From Ascaphus truei (lineage: Eukaryota; Chordata; Amphibia; Anura; Ascaphidae): DNA of 64,000 nt. The DNA lies in contig WSYH01000660.1 of NCBI GenBank assembly GCA_036426205.1, positions 1 to 64,000 on the forward strand. The letters are read 5' to 3'. Below, piece after piece: positions 1 to 10,273 of the stretch. The translations under genes and the position numbers were made by a program. The notes beneath the pieces were generated by a model. That model saw only the letters and a list, made by a program, of their open reading frames with translations, did no database searches and had not been told where the DNA came from. Position 1 is the first letter of the stretch. Each line of letters starts with the position of its first letter.

Positions 1-1425
1 GCAGAGGGGAGCCCTTCGCCCGGGCGACCAGACTTAAGGAGCCATCGTGCTCCGCGGTCACCTAGAGGCTCACCCCCGACACCCCTGGGGCAGTCGACTC
101 ACCCTTGTCGGCGTTAGGTACTGGTCCCACGCCTAGGACCGATGGTACCTCTGTAGTAGGTCTGACTGACCATCGTAGGGCACACGGGCCGACAGCAGGG
201 TCCGCAACATCGGAATACACCTCTTCCAGGGTACACGGACCCACAGCAGACTCTGTATCCTCTGCATCACCGCTGGGGTGGTTCGCCGGTAGGCGCATCG
301 CCACCTATGGGACTTCCACCTCTTCCCCGGAAGATATCATGACAGTATCCTCCGCAAGGTAGTCACCAGATTCTTCTGAAATGCAGCCAGTGGTTGTGGG
401 TACGAAGCTGGCGTGCTCCGGTACCTCCACTGCAGTCGCGCTCTTCTCCGCCACGGGTTCACTTGGCTCCTTAGCCGACTCTGTAGGCTGGGGTACAATA
501 GGCATCAAGAAAATTGCACCGCAACAATCACATCTGGGCTCCCACGCCAGTGCTCCCCTAGAACAGTCACAGGTGGGGCTAAAGCACTGTGTACACGGCT
601 CCCCATCTACCTCGGTGATCCGGAAATCTAGTAGCACTTGGGACATGATGGCTCCCTCGTCATAAGCTTCTTGCAAGCAGGGGCACAGTAGCATAAGGAG
701 ATCTATTCCTGGCGCTCGCCAGGGCACATACACATTAGGGTGTATCCCCTGACAGTCTATCTCATCCTCATGCATCATCTCATCCTCAAAGATCAGAGTG
801 TCTATCACAGCGTCCACATATGGTTGAAGATAACCATGCTGGCTCCCCCTGGTGGAATCTAAAGGAAGGGCACTTTTTACAAGGGATTGTTTTTCGCTCT
901 GCACTGAGTCACTCACAGCACAGGGGAGGGGCTCTGACTTTCGCGCCAAACCCGGACAGAATGTTGCGACATCTTTCTGTGCAGGCTTGCAGTCAGCAGC
1001 ACGTGCGCTCTCCTGATTTGGCGGGAGACGCCATTTTGCTGGGTCGGCATAGACTAGGGGGTACCCTTCTGAGGGGCCCCCGGGCATTAACAGTGCGGAC
1101 GGTGCCTCTGCTAGGCATATATAATCAGTGTGAGTTACAACAAAAAGTATGGTTTTCCATGTGGACGTGGGATCTTGTTCTTCCTCTAAGACACATGCTC
1201 ACGGCCACCCAGGAATCTTACACATATACTCCCGGACTTTAACCGCGGGTATAAGAGCGGGAATGCCTCCTACCGCCACTACCTGGCCAGGTTCCATATA
1301 CTGCCGCAAAGCCCAGGCAAGGACCTCGTCTCCGGACTTTACAAACATAGCGACAAAAATAGGAACGGGACAATTTAGAAAAAATGAACAGGGCACCCCA
1401 GGTGTCTCTCAGCAGCGCCTCCAAA
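1..1425 (-). mobile_element. Internal region of an LTR-type element (partial, runs off the left edge)
   Basis: Read on the minus strand, this stretch begins right after a TG..CA-style boundary at 1426. That boundary sequence recurs at 3334, where it starts a second LTR-like block. Short open frames follow within about 60 bases of the boundary, as a gag would after a primer site. The frames at 1396-1199 and 1087-305 are open but not in the same frame, so the copy is probably broken. No protease, reverse transcriptase or integrase motif is visible, because the element leaves the window. The LTR assignment is inferred from the boundary and layout only. Confidence 0.4.
305..1087 (-). CDS. Unrecognised acidic ORF, 260 residues, probably element-derived
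   Basis: I do not recognise this protein. It is open for 260 codons on the minus strand. It is rich in Glu and Asp, with an acidic middle stretch around residues 95-120. A cysteine cluster follows at about residues 165-195 (C-x2-C, then C-D-C, then C-D-C-C), which might bind metal. The tail is acidic and Ser/Thr-rich. It has no signal peptide or membrane segment. It lies inside the putative LTR-element internal region, in the same direction, downstream of a short upstream frame at 1396-1199. A gag-like or accessory protein of that element is the simplest reading. A chance ORF or a host exon cannot be excluded. Confidence 0.3.
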   Translation of the reverse strand: MPGGPSEGYPLVYADPAKWRLPPNQESARAADCKPAQKDVATFCPGLARKSEPLPCAVSDSVQSEKQSLVKSALPLDSTRGSQHGYLQPYVDAVIDTLIFEDEMMHEDEIDCQGIHPNVYVPWRAPGIDLLMLLCPCLQEAYDEGAIMSQVLLDFRITEVDGEPCTQCFSPTCDCSRGALAWEPRCDCCGAIFLMPIVPQPTESAKEPSEPVAEKSATAVEVPEHASFVPTTTGCISEESGDYLAEDTVMISSGEEVEVP

Positions 1426-1550
1426 TGTAACGGGTATTCCACCCCACCCAATCTCATATATAGTGTGGGTGGGGGAAGAGAGATGGGGGGGGGGGAAAGA
1501 GAGATGGGGGGAGACGGGGGAGAGAGACACAGAGAGAACAGGTATACACA
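1426..1550 (-). mobile_element. LTR edge followed by a purine microsatellite
   Basis: The first 45 or so bases from 1426 (TGTAACGGG...) match the start of the block at 3334 almost exactly. Similarity then breaks up in a run of G and GA repeats (about 1466-1540). In minus orientation the boundary ends in GTTACA, a plausible LTR 3' end. Confidence 0.45.
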
Positions 1551-1684
1551 GTGATGAACTGGAGGCGTATACACATCTACATGCAGCAGCAACTATCTTT
1601 CCCTAGCACAGTGCCTGGGAAATGTTACTGTCTTGTTTCTATTCTACACAGTATGTGACACTTGATCCGTTTTGCAGTTTAAAA

Positions 1685-1703
1685 ACTACAACTCCCATGA
1701 TCC
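1685..1703 (+). promoter_or_regulatory. ZNF143/THAP11-type promoter motif
   Basis: The motif ACTACAACTCCCATGATCC closely matches the known vertebrate core promoter motif bound by ZNF143 and THAP11 (ACTACAAnTCCCA). It sits about 110 bases upstream of a purine-rich stretch containing ATGCCGAGAG followed by a GT, which could be a first exon with a splice donor. No transcript can be confirmed from sequence alone. Confidence 0.4.
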
Positions 1704-2007
1704 CCTTAGTGTGAGCATGCGCAGTAGGACAGAGCTGTGACCTGGATGTAGTCAGCGTCTCCACTTCCAGGAAAGTGAACCGGAGACTGCAGCAGAGAGG
1801 AGAGATCAGAGCACAGCTCGCCAATGCCGAGAGGTACAGTATGTGTAGGACACCCACCCACCCTTTTATTAATTGCATTTGTTGGCTTATAAGGTATCAG
1901 TGACCCACTGTTGATGCCAGGGGTGTGCTGTGCGTAAATGCTCGAATCGATCATATCATTGGGATTCAGGTTCATTGTCTTGGTGGAGTTGCTTGACCCG
2001 TGCTGGT

Positions 2008-2382
2008 AAAGATAAAGGTAAACACACACACATTCCCAGAGAGCTCAAACTCCTACACCCACCACATCATGAAAATAGATTTATGCCAAAATGAGTGCCA
2101 CTGAGCGTGGTGGCAAATGTATACAAGAAAAGACGGAGGTGCCCAATGCTACATCAAATTGACAAAACATATATGGTAATTACTATAAAGTTTAAATACT
2201 TCAATAATAATAATAGTAATTACTTGGTTATTTAGTTAAACCCTTTGGCCAAAGCGTCGTAAGCCTGCATACCACGTCAAGATAAACCAAATTAACGCAG
2301 GTCCTTACACTAAAACTGTGAACCCTTCCTTACTTATTACCATATATGTTTTGTCAATTTGATGTAGCAAAGATAAAGGTAA
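2008..2382. mobile_element. Short insertion flanked by a 14-bp direct repeat, with an internal perfect inverted repeat
   Basis: AAAGATAAAGGTAA occurs at 2008-2021 and again at 2369-2382, like a target-site duplication. Inside, the 33 bases at 2149-2181 recur as an exact reverse complement at 2336-2368, so the right part can fold into a long hairpin. There is no coding capacity. The family is not recognised. Confidence 0.5.
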
Positions 2383-2542
2383 CCAGATGGAGCCAGAAAC
2401 TCAGGGTGAGACTGGTACTCTGGTTGTGACAGGTAGCTGGGATGTAGATTTATCTGGTTTTCAGTGTTGGTTGACCCGTACTGGAAATGGTAGTGCTATT
2501 GAGGCTTAAGCTGATGAGCAGGTTGTGGCACATTGGAGGAGC

Positions 2543-2590
2543 TGTGAAGCGCTATGTACATTAATGGCACTATATAAATAAAGACATACA
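2543..2590 (+). mobile_element. L2-type LINE/SINE 3' tail
   Basis: The segment ending in TATAAATAAAGACATACA is nearly the reverse complement of the 3' end of the minus-strand L2-type LINE whose tail lies at 42113-42180. It is therefore a severely 5'-truncated copy or a SINE that shares the tail. Confidence 0.55.
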
Positions 2591-3333
2591 GATGCAGCGG
2601 CCGTTATTCGAACATTTACCCGGTACATCCGGCGTTACCCCGCGTGGTGAACCCGAGATGGTCAGTTGTAGACATAATGGCCCATCGGAATAACACAGCA
2701 GGAGTCCTTGCTGTGAGTCCTACCGGGGTCTGCCTTTATTTATTTATTTGCTCGGTATCCATCATATAAGCCAGAGTTACCAGTGGGTTTATTTATCCCG
2801 TTCCATGTAATATACCCCATTCATGACCTGTTATGATAACAGGCTGTTATTTTGCATGCTTGATTTTGGGATTGCTACATATACACCTATATTTATCCTC
2901 CATACTGGGATACATGGTGGTTTACTATTTATCAGCACCCATTACACTACTCATGTGACACCGGGGAATTGTTCCCAATAGTGGTTTTTATTTGAACTGT
3001 GTGTGTTTTTGCGTCGAAGTTTCAATATTAAATAACATTTTATTATGTTGGCTTTTATTGTTACTCGTCCTCCTACAGTGTTTGGAGCGGTTACTTTAGA
3101 TCATGTGTATCCTATTGCCAACTATATAAGTATTTCACTGCTATGTGATTATACCTCTATACCGAGTGCAGCAAATAGGATTCTTTTTGGGTGATTCTGA
3201 TTTTACCTGGTTTGTTTGCATATGTGCCTCTATCTCTCCCTATATGCACCGTCCTCACTATATAACTTCTAGCTATACCTATTTAGGTGGGCAGTGTCAG
3301 GTCTTTCTGTTGTGCATACAGCATATATACCTA
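2591..3333. other. No gene seen
   Basis: AT-rich non-coding sequence. I see no repeated unit shared with the rest of the window, no convincing ORF and no RNA gene. Confidence 0.5.
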
Positions 3334-4566
3334 TGTAACGGGTATTCCACCCCACCCAATCTCATATATAGTGTGGGTGAGTAGAACATGTAGTGTTACC
3401 GGTGTGGTGCGTATACCTGTCAGGCTCACAGGAGGTCTGAGCCTCCGCTAATGAGAGCCTGGGGTGAATCCTCTGGAACGGATCTTCTTTTACAGCGCCT
3501 CCACCTATGTAGGATTCTATGGAAATGTAGAATGACCCTACATAGGAACCCACTCAGAAACCACATACACCAGTATTATGGATAACAGGTTTACTGAATG
3601 AATAACACTAGCAAAGGATAACTATTACATCATCATAACATCCCCACACGGTGCCCACAGCCCAACCCCTTTGTCCCGTGGTCAGCGCTGCCACTTATGT
3701 GAAAGAGAATGTTATGGTCTGTTGGTGCACTTGTAGAGTACCTGCCGAGTGCTCCTGCACTCGGGCCTGCAACACTCTTCTCAAAGGGTCAACCGACGAG
3801 GACTCCTCCAACCGAACTCCTGCACTTATGGACCGCTAGGGCGGTCCCCTCGGGAACACAGTCTCTGTGGACCCCAACGTGGGTCCAACCGCTTTCCGGG
3901 AACAGCAACCGCCGCTGAATCCCTATCTCTCTAACGGGCAGTAGCGTGACAGGAACCCTAACCTAGGGCCTGTCCCTGATGTACCGCAACCTGAGGTGAC
4001 TTGGGGAAAACTCCTAGGGCCTGCGGGGGTTATAACCTGCCCCACTCTCCTAGCTACCCAAGTCCCTAAATCTCCCTATAACTAGCTACTCGCTACTCCT
4101 AACAGCATGCAGCAGACACACAGCTCTCACCGTCCGCCTGCAGACATTCACACACGCTGCACACACTGCGCCCAGCACATGCAGCGACACATGCAACACT
4201 CAACACAGCAACCTGGAACCCGCAGCAATCACACTGCTCGCACGCTGTGCCTATTTGCCAGTGCGCACAGCACTACCCGCTGTGGCACTGCCAAACCTAC
4301 ACCTTACATACACTTAAGGGTGACCTTCCCTATCTTAGGCCGTCCCTTTTCAGTTACCCACTAACCTGGTGGGGAGTTGGGGCCTACCTGGAGGGTGTGG
4401 GTACCTATCAGGATGCAGAAGCTGCACTCACTCCCTGCATCCTTCCTTCCCCTTCTGCTCCGCTGCTCCAACTGACTAACTCATGCAAAGCCCGGGAAAT
4501 GTATCTCTTTTCCCGGGCTGAGCTTCCTCCAGCCCTATTGGCCACTATCAGGCACCTGGTGCCTGT

Positions 4567-4592
4567 CTCCCTATACCTCCTGGGAATTGTAG
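4567..4592 (-). promoter_or_regulatory. ZNF143/THAP11-type motif in the LTR-like block
   Basis: On the minus strand this reads ACTACAATTCCCAGGAGG, a second match to the ACTACAAnTCCCA promoter motif also seen at 1685. Confidence 0.4.
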
Positions 4593-4728
4593 TTCCCAGG
4601 GGGCTGCTACACCATTGGGACCGCGTGCGCGCTTCTCCTGCGCCTGCGCGAACTACCAATGGCCGCCTCACTGTTTCCTGCTCTGTCTCTGCCCTCGCGC
4701 GACTCTTCCCTGCCTCTCGCAGCCTCCC

Positions 4729-4777
4729 TGCGCATGCGCGAGCTAACTGGGCCGCCGGGGACTCACTGCGCATGCGC
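4729..4777. promoter_or_regulatory. Paired NRF1-type palindromes in a CpG-rich core
   Basis: TGCGCATGCGC occurs at 4729-4739 and again at 4767-4777. This is the classic NRF1 consensus. Both sit in a CpG-rich stretch that also holds CCAAT-like and GC-rich motifs. With the ZNF143-type motif nearby, this looks like a housekeeping-style promoter core inside the LTR-like block. Confidence 0.5.
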
Positions 4778-5271
4778 GACTTGAAGCGCAATGGCGGCGC
4801 CCTGCTCTGCGGCCGCCGGGACCTTAGAGACGCGATCGCGGCCTTAGCAACGGCACGATCGCGTCCCCGGCAACCGGCCGCAGGCAGGAGAAGCCGCGCT
4901 GCTCCCTGCTCCAGCCCCCACCCTTGGAAGCAGCCGTCGGGTTTTTCAGTACCCGCGATCGAGCTGCTCCAGGGAAGGGGGGTCTCCAGGAGCCACGGGA
5001 GCTCCAGGCTATACCTATTAAATATAATCCTTTAATAAAATATACTTTCACACTGTATCTGGTGCTAAAATGTCTAAGTACCCTTTTCTCGTGTCAGGGA
5101 TAGAATAATAAGTGGCTCGCAGGGTTATACGCTTTAGCCAAAGGGTTAACTAGATGACCTTTTTTCAAGAGATATATTTCACTGTGTATTTTTGTCACAT
5201 TGGATGTTGCTCTGGACTTCTTTGATTCTTGTTATAGAATAAGAAGATATACTCTCTACTCTTACTAGGCT

Positions 5272-5420
5272 TATTCCCCCCAGCCCCCTCACCTTGCTCT
5301 TCCCCTCACCTTGCTCTCCCACCCCAATCCCCTCACCTCGCTCTCCCCCCCCCCAACCCCCTCACCGCGCTCTCCCCCCCAACCCCCTCACCGCGCTCTC
5401 CCCCCAAACCCTCACAAAAA
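5272..5420. repeat. C-rich minisatellite (CCCCCTCACCTCGCTCTCC type)
   Basis: Tandem repeats of about 20-25 bases built on AACCCCCTCACCTCGCTCTCC. The same array type recurs at 28020-28190 and 46445-46850, at the matching place in each duplicated unit. Confidence 0.8.
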
Positions 5421-5429
5421 TTCTTTATT

Positions 5430-6517
5430 GTCGCATAATTTACACAGTCACAGTGCATATACCACAGTCAGGACCCCAACATACAGATCAGGGGTAACCA
5501 TGTGGGCTTAACCTTTATTATTGAGCCTGGTTTACCAACTCACCATCACAAAGAGTTACCAGTCACACATGGTTTCTCTTACTGTGTTTCTATTGCTGTT
5601 TGTGTTCTGTATCCCCCTTCCTCCCACACCCTTTATTTGCCTCTCAGGTACTGATCTGCAGGGGGTTATTTTTCCTTATCCACGTTGCCTCCTCTGTTTA
5701 CCAAACACTAGATTCACTAAAGTGCAATAGCCTAAATTGCACTTTAACAGTCACTCAAGTAAATGGCAATGAGCATGTGATCACAGCAGCTCTCTGCACC
5801 TTTCCCCTCACTCCTGTCTTCTCCTCACAGCCTTGTTCAGCACCATTGCTGCTCGTATGTCGCCTTAAACGGCCTGTTCAAATAATGTTCAGACAAATAG
5901 GGCTGAGGAGACAATAGGAAAAAGGATGGAAGTAAGACTTCATGTGCGCTCTCACCTTTTTATTCTCCTACTTTAATAGTATGATGCCCTCCTTCTCTAA
6001 ATCAGAGACACCAAGGCCACGCTGCCTTCCTCAGAGATGTGCTTGGCATGATACCTTTTCATACTGACTCCTTTTAAGCTTTAAACAGCATTTCTGTATT
6101 TGATCATATATGTTCATGACCCTGCACTTGAGCTTAATGTTACACTTTTCTTACAGGTGCTGGTTCCACTTTTTTAGTTTTCTTATTCAAGCCCAAACCG
6201 ACATTGTTACCTCATTAGACTGTGGCTCAAGGCTTTTTCTATAGTCCAGTTTCCAAATCAGTCCAGGGCATGTTATAAGCTCAGGTTGCTAATGGAACAC
6301 ATTCCTGCTACATCACCTTGTTACATAAACCCCACTTTCTGTTTAGTTCCACCGGAAGAAAACTCACCTTTGTGGCACTTGTGCCATCTTGTCATGTTTA
6401 GGGGATTTTTTCAATTAAACAGTTTTTTTTTTAAGTGAAAGAAAGTAGTCACAGGTGTGGCCCGTGGCTCCCATTCCTTTAAAACTGTGGGTACATACAA
6501 GTGAGCCATTGTATATA
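5430..6517 (+). repeat. Start of tandemly repeated unit, copy 1
   Basis: Matches 30840-31545, 46860-47761 and, for its last part, 47768-48060. It begins after the C-rich array and runs to the LINE insertion near 6518. This copy lacks the short LINE tail present at 31281-31349 and about 47540-47610. No coding exon was found in it. Confidence 0.8.
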
Positions 6518-6521
6518 CATA

Positions 6522-7110
6522 CTGCCCAAACTGGATGAACTAAGGGCATGGTGCCTTATGCATAAACCCAAAGCCATCGTTCTTACAGAAACATGGCTAT
6601 CCCCTAAAACCCCTGATGCAAATTTCGCCATTCAGGGATACTCCATTTTTAGGAGAGATAGGTCAAAGAGAGGAGGAGGGGTGTTATTTTATATTGCAGA
6701 CACCTTACAATTTACACTGTTAAATTGCCCACCAAGTCCACCCTCTTTTGAAACTCTAGTTGGCAAAATCTGCCTCCCCTTTTCTAAGCCCATCTTGCTT
6801 GCTGGCATCTACCGCCCCCCTAAAGCCCCTCTACAATCCTTGACTGATATCACCCAATTTCTTGGCTCCATTTCCTCTCTGAATGAGAAGAGTGAGCTGC
6901 TAGTTCTAGGGGATTTCAACTTCAATTGGCTTGACCCTAAAAACCACAAAATCCAGATACAACTCAAGTCACTTAACCTATCACAACTCATTTCCCAACC
7001 CACACGGATAAACCTGAAATCGCATAACCATTCCTTGGTAGGATTCTCTCCTCAAACCCCAGCAGAATCCAATCCTCTGGCATCCTTCCTGATATTTTCA
7101 GTGACCATGC
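6522..7110 (+). pseudogene. LINE endonuclease domain, 5'-truncated and frameshifted
   Basis: This is an apurinic-type endonuclease domain that nicks target DNA for LINE integration. Motifs in order are L-T-E-T-W-L, R-R-D-R, G-G-G-V, I-Y-R-P-P and G-D-F-N. The last motif, S-D-H, is present near 7099 but in the next frame, so there is a frameshift between about 7025 and 7095. The N-terminal strand with the usual Asn is absent, so the copy is dead for endonuclease function. It continues into the reverse transcriptase frame at 7115. Confidence 0.8.
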
Positions 7111-7114
7111 AATA

Positions 7115-9355
7115 GTGTACTGTGTAAGGAAAATTAAACCACCCCATTCAAGCCCTAAAGTTCTCCTCACTAGAACATTTAAAAACTTTAACCCACAACA
7201 GTTTCTGGATGACCTTACCAACTGCCCATGGCACAGAATCGATTTAATTCCCGACCCTGATTCTGCGCTCGACTATTTCCAATCCGAGTTCTTAAAACTC
7301 TGCGATACCCATGCTCCACTACGCAAAATAAGGGTACGGGGGGCCCACCTTCCATGGGTTACACCTGACCTTATAGCACTCTACCAGTTCAGGGATGCCT
7401 TGTGGAAAAGCTACAAAGTAACTGGCACTACCAAAGATCTCAATCACTACAGATGCATGCGGAACATGTGCACAAGGCAAACAAGGCATGCAAAAGCACA
7501 ATATTACTCTGACAATCTCCACCAAAATACATCAAACCCAGCTAACTTCTGGAAGGTTATCAACAATATATTCCAGCCTCCTAACCATCAACAACCAAGT
7601 AATATCACTAAGGGGGATATTACTCTGACAAACCCCACTTACATTGCAAATGCATTCAATGATTACTTTGTGGGGTGTGCCACTAACTTATTAGCGAAAC
7701 GCAGCACAAACCCCAAACATGAATCTCATCCTGGGAGTATCCCTACAGTCCCACCCCCTCCCAACACTGCCCACAATTTTCAATTTAGCCCAGTTTCTGA
7801 AGAGGAGATTACACAAGCGCTCCTCAAACTAAAACTAAGCAGCCAATGTGGACCCGACTTACTACAATCTAGGTTCGTACGACTTGGTGCCCCAGCCATT
7901 GCCAAACCAATTGCGTCCATAGTCAACTTTATGCTGTCTGCAGGCCATATCCCTAAGACCTGGAAAACTGCCAAAGTTGTCCCAATCTTCAAAAGTGGGG
8001 ACAAAAACACTGTCTCAAACTACAGGCCAATCTCACTTCTCCCAATTCTATCCAAAGTTATGGAAAAATGTGTCCACTCCCAATTAAGCGATTTCTACAC
8101 CAAGACAAATTTCCCTAGCCAATTCCAGTCTGGGTTCCGTCCCAAACACTCCACCGTAACTACCCTGCTAAAAGTTTGCAATGAAATCCAGTGTGGAATG
8201 GAACGGGGACAACTCACTGGTGCAGTATTCCTAGATTTTGCAAAGGCTTTTGACACAGTTGATCATGTTATCCTGCTTAACAAACTCCAGAGCTCTGGAA
8301 TAGGGAAACATGCTTTAAACTGGTTTCAGTCCTACCTATCAGGAAGATCCCAACATGTGTCCATCTCAGGCTCTAACTCCAACCCCCTGGATATCACCTG
8401 TGGTGTCCCGCAAGGCTCTGTTCTGGGGCCCCTACTCTTCTCAGTGTTCATTAATGATCTTCACACAGCTTGTAAGGAAGACTCAATACACATGTATGCA
8501 GATGACACAATCCTATATGCACACAGCCATAGCCTCTCTGACCTTCAACACATACTTCAGTCTGACTTTTTGAGACTCGAAAACTGGATTTCCCAAAACA
8601 AACTGTTTTTAAACACTGACGAGACTGTAACAATGGTATTTGGGACCAAGACTAAATTTGTAAAGCTTCCAGTGACTGAGCTCCTGATTAGAACCAACGC
8701 TAACACCACCCTAACACCTGTCACTAGTTTTAAATACCTGGGCTTATGGTTTGACTCCCACTTAACATTCGGGATGCACATTGATACCCTGACAACCAAG
8801 ACCTATGCCAAACTAGGGGTACTTTACAGGAACAAATCCTCCCTAAGTCTCCTGGTCAGAAAGCGTATTGCACAGCAGATGCTAATGCCAATTATTGACT
8901 ATGGAGACATAGTATATGGCTCGGCACCTCAAACCCACCTTAGCAAACTTGACACCCTCTACAATTCAATTTGTCGTTTTGTTCTCCAATGCAACTACAA
9001 CACACATCACTGCGAAATGCTCAAAGAACTAGATTGGTCATCACTAGAGTCTAGGCGCAAAGTTCACCTTTCCTGTCTCACCCTCAAATACTTTCTGGGC
9101 AAGCTACCCAGCTACCTGAACAAGCTCCTCGCCCCTACCACATGCAGCACCTATCACCTGAGATCAGACTCCAAAAGACTATTCATGGTCCCAAGGCTCA
9201 ACAAAGTATCCGGACGTTCCTCCTTCTCCTTCCGTGCACCCCAAAACTGGAACAACCTACCAGAGACCCTCACATCCACCACCAGTTTAAGTTCTTTCAA
9301 ATCTAAGGCTGTCTCACATTTTAACCTGGTCTGTAACTGTTTCATACGCTCATAA
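7115..9355 (+). CDS. LINE reverse transcriptase, CR1/L2/Rex1 group
   Basis: The frame is open for 746 codons, with no true start because it is the downstream part of the LINE ORF. The RT core contains F-R-P-K-H-S-T, L-D-F-A-K-A-F-D-T-V-D-H (first catalytic Asp), G-V-P-Q-G-S-V-L-G-P and Y-A-D-D-T (catalytic pair). The thumb region and a C-terminal domain follow. The uninterrupted frame suggests a fairly young insertion, although the endonuclease part has one frameshift. Its absence from the homologous site at 48060 shows it arrived after that duplication or is private to this copy. Confidence 0.85.
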   Translation: MYCVRKIKPPHSSPKVLLTRTFKNFNPQQFLDDLTNCPWHRIDLIPDPDSALDYFQSEFLKLCDTHAPLRKIRVRGAHLPWVTPDLIALYQFRDALWKSYKVTGTTKDLNHYRCMRNMCTRQTRHAKAQYYSDNLHQNTSNPANFWKVINNIFQPPNHQQPSNITKGDITLTNPTYIANAFNDYFVGCATNLLAKRSTNPKHESHPGSIPTVPPPPNTAHNFQFSPVSEEEITQALLKLKLSSQCGPDLLQSRFVRLGAPAIAKPIASIVNFMLSAGHIPKTWKTAKVVPIFKSGDKNTVSNYRPISLLPILSKVMEKCVHSQLSDFYTKTNFPSQFQSGFRPKHSTVTTLLKVCNEIQCGMERGQLTGAVFLDFAKAFDTVDHVILLNKLQSSGIGKHALNWFQSYLSGRSQHVSISGSNSNPLDITCGVPQGSVLGPLLFSVFINDLHTACKEDSIHMYADDTILYAHSHSLSDLQHILQSDFLRLENWISQNKLFLNTDETVTMVFGTKTKFVKLPVTELLIRTNANTTLTPVTSFKYLGLWFDSHLTFGMHIDTLTTKTYAKLGVLYRNKSSLSLLVRKRIAQQMLMPIIDYGDIVYGSAPQTHLSKLDTLYNSICRFVLQCNYNTHHCEMLKELDWSSLESRRKVHLSCLTLKYFLGKLPSYLNKLLAPTTCSTYHLRSDSKRLFMVPRLNKVSGRSSFSFRAPQNWNNLPETLTSTTSLSSFKSKAVSHFNLVCNCFIRS

Positions 9356-9499
9356 TATATATTTTCTTTAACTGTGCATGCAATGTCTTGTATATAATGT
9401 ATACCTTGTTCATTTATGTAACTGTACTTGTAACCATGTATTATTTGTTTTTCTCTGTGCCCAGGACATACTTGAAAACGAGAGGTAACTCTCAATGTA

Positions 9500-9896
9500 C
9501 ACTGGCGACACACTTTATTCGAGCTTGGCTAGTCCCACGAATTCGGGTATACCCGGGTCTATTGAGGTTTGTGACTATTTTCTGCCCGAGTGCATTGAGT
9601 TATTTTCCAAGCAGGGATTGAAGCATTTTATTCCCGCTGGCTGCAATACTGCACAGTATATATATATAAACTGCATTACAATTCATGAATTTATGCCATC
9701 TGGTAGACACGCGAAGCATTGCAGCCTATTAAATCCTAATCATTATCATTTAACAGATCAGCCGCCCATCAGCCAGGCATGAACCCAGGCTGGGAAGGCA
9801 AATGCAACGGGGCTTGTCAGAGGTTAGGAGCGGCGCATTCCAGGTATCTGCCAGGTACATACCGGGTATTTGCTCGAATAAAGTGTGTCGGTGCAG
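9500..9896. mobile_element. 397-bp MITE with TA target duplication, copy 1
   Basis: Terminal inverted repeats of about 25 bases (CACTGGCGACACACTTTATT... / CTGCACCGACACACTTTATT...) and TA at both sides (9498-9499 and 9897-9898). The empty site is visible in the LINE tail at 31281-31349 (AATGTATTACTT). Copy 2 at 50868-51264 has the same length. TA targets point to the Tc1/mariner superfamily. It has no coding capacity. Confidence 0.9.
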
Positions 9897-10082
9897 TATT
9901 ACTTCCTGGTAAAATATTTTTTAAATTAAATAAATACATTGCTCTCAATTAACTTCTGTTCACCTCAAAAACTGTAGAGAAGAAAGAAAAGACAAGGCAC
10001 ATTATTAACATGTATCTTTTTTCAGCTCTTCGTTTATAAAATAGACATTACTTTAAGACCTCACTAACTGTCCCAATTTTAG

Positions 10083-10273
10083 GTTTGTACATTTTGCGGG
10101 AAACAAGGAAGAACAGAACCTTGTGGCGTTCCAGTACCACAGGAAAATCTACTACAGAACCTGCACAGACCTCCCCCCACACACAGAGCTCCTGGTCTCG
10201 TATGGAGATGAATATGGGAAAGAACTTGGTATCAAGTGGGGTACATTGTGGAAAAGTAACGTGGCAACACCAG
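10083..10273 (+). CDS. prdm9: PRDM9-like last PR/SET-domain exon, copy A
   Basis: This exon encodes the end of the PR/SET histone H3 methyltransferase domain. It has an acceptor (AATTTTAG) and a donor (CAG|GTAATC). It contributes one base, 63 codons and one base, so it joins in phase to the zinc-finger exon at 20211. Recognisable blocks are [17 protein letters not shown] and [13 protein letters not shown], very close to mammalian PRDM9. The two tyrosines matching those important for catalysis are kept (in YYRT and SYGDEYG). Two usually conserved positions differ. The V-N-C-A type segment reads V-H-F-A, and the Trp before YGDEYG is Ser. Activity may be reduced. No earlier PRDM9 exon was found upstream. 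Confidence 0.85.

Larger units (their letters stand above)
3334..5018. mobile_element. LTR-like block, about 1.7 kb
   Basis: The block starts TGTAACGGG, as at 1426, and is flanked by TATACCTAT at 3326-3334 and 5010-5018. A TG..CA pair would put the ends at 3334 and 5006, but then the 5-bp flanks do not match, so the exact boundary is open. The right third (4600-4980) is CpG-rich and promoter-like. Long frames here, such as 4247-5035, follow the high GC and have no recognisable domain. A solo LTR of the same family as the element at the left edge is the best reading. Confidence 0.45.
6518..9935 (+). mobile_element. CR1/L2/Rex1-group LINE, nearly full coding length
   Basis: The element encodes an endonuclease followed by a reverse transcriptase. 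The insertion limits come from comparison with the empty site near 48050-48065: left flank TATATACAT, right flank AATACATTGCTCTC. The 3' end (from about 9450) is also seen as a short minus-strand copy at 31281-31349. A 397-bp MITE interrupts the 3' end. The 5' end is truncated, since the first endonuclease strand is missing. Confidence 0.85.

Noticed and set aside
4247..5035. 262-codon frame on the plus strand
   Set aside because: It follows the high GC of the LTR-like block, has no domain, and its Arg/Pro-rich makeup is what GC-rich non-coding DNA gives.
1..10082. KRAB, SSXRD or first SET exons of PRDM9
   Set aside because: I looked for their conserved blocks in all frames upstream of the SET exon and found none; what lies there is mobile or repeated DNA.
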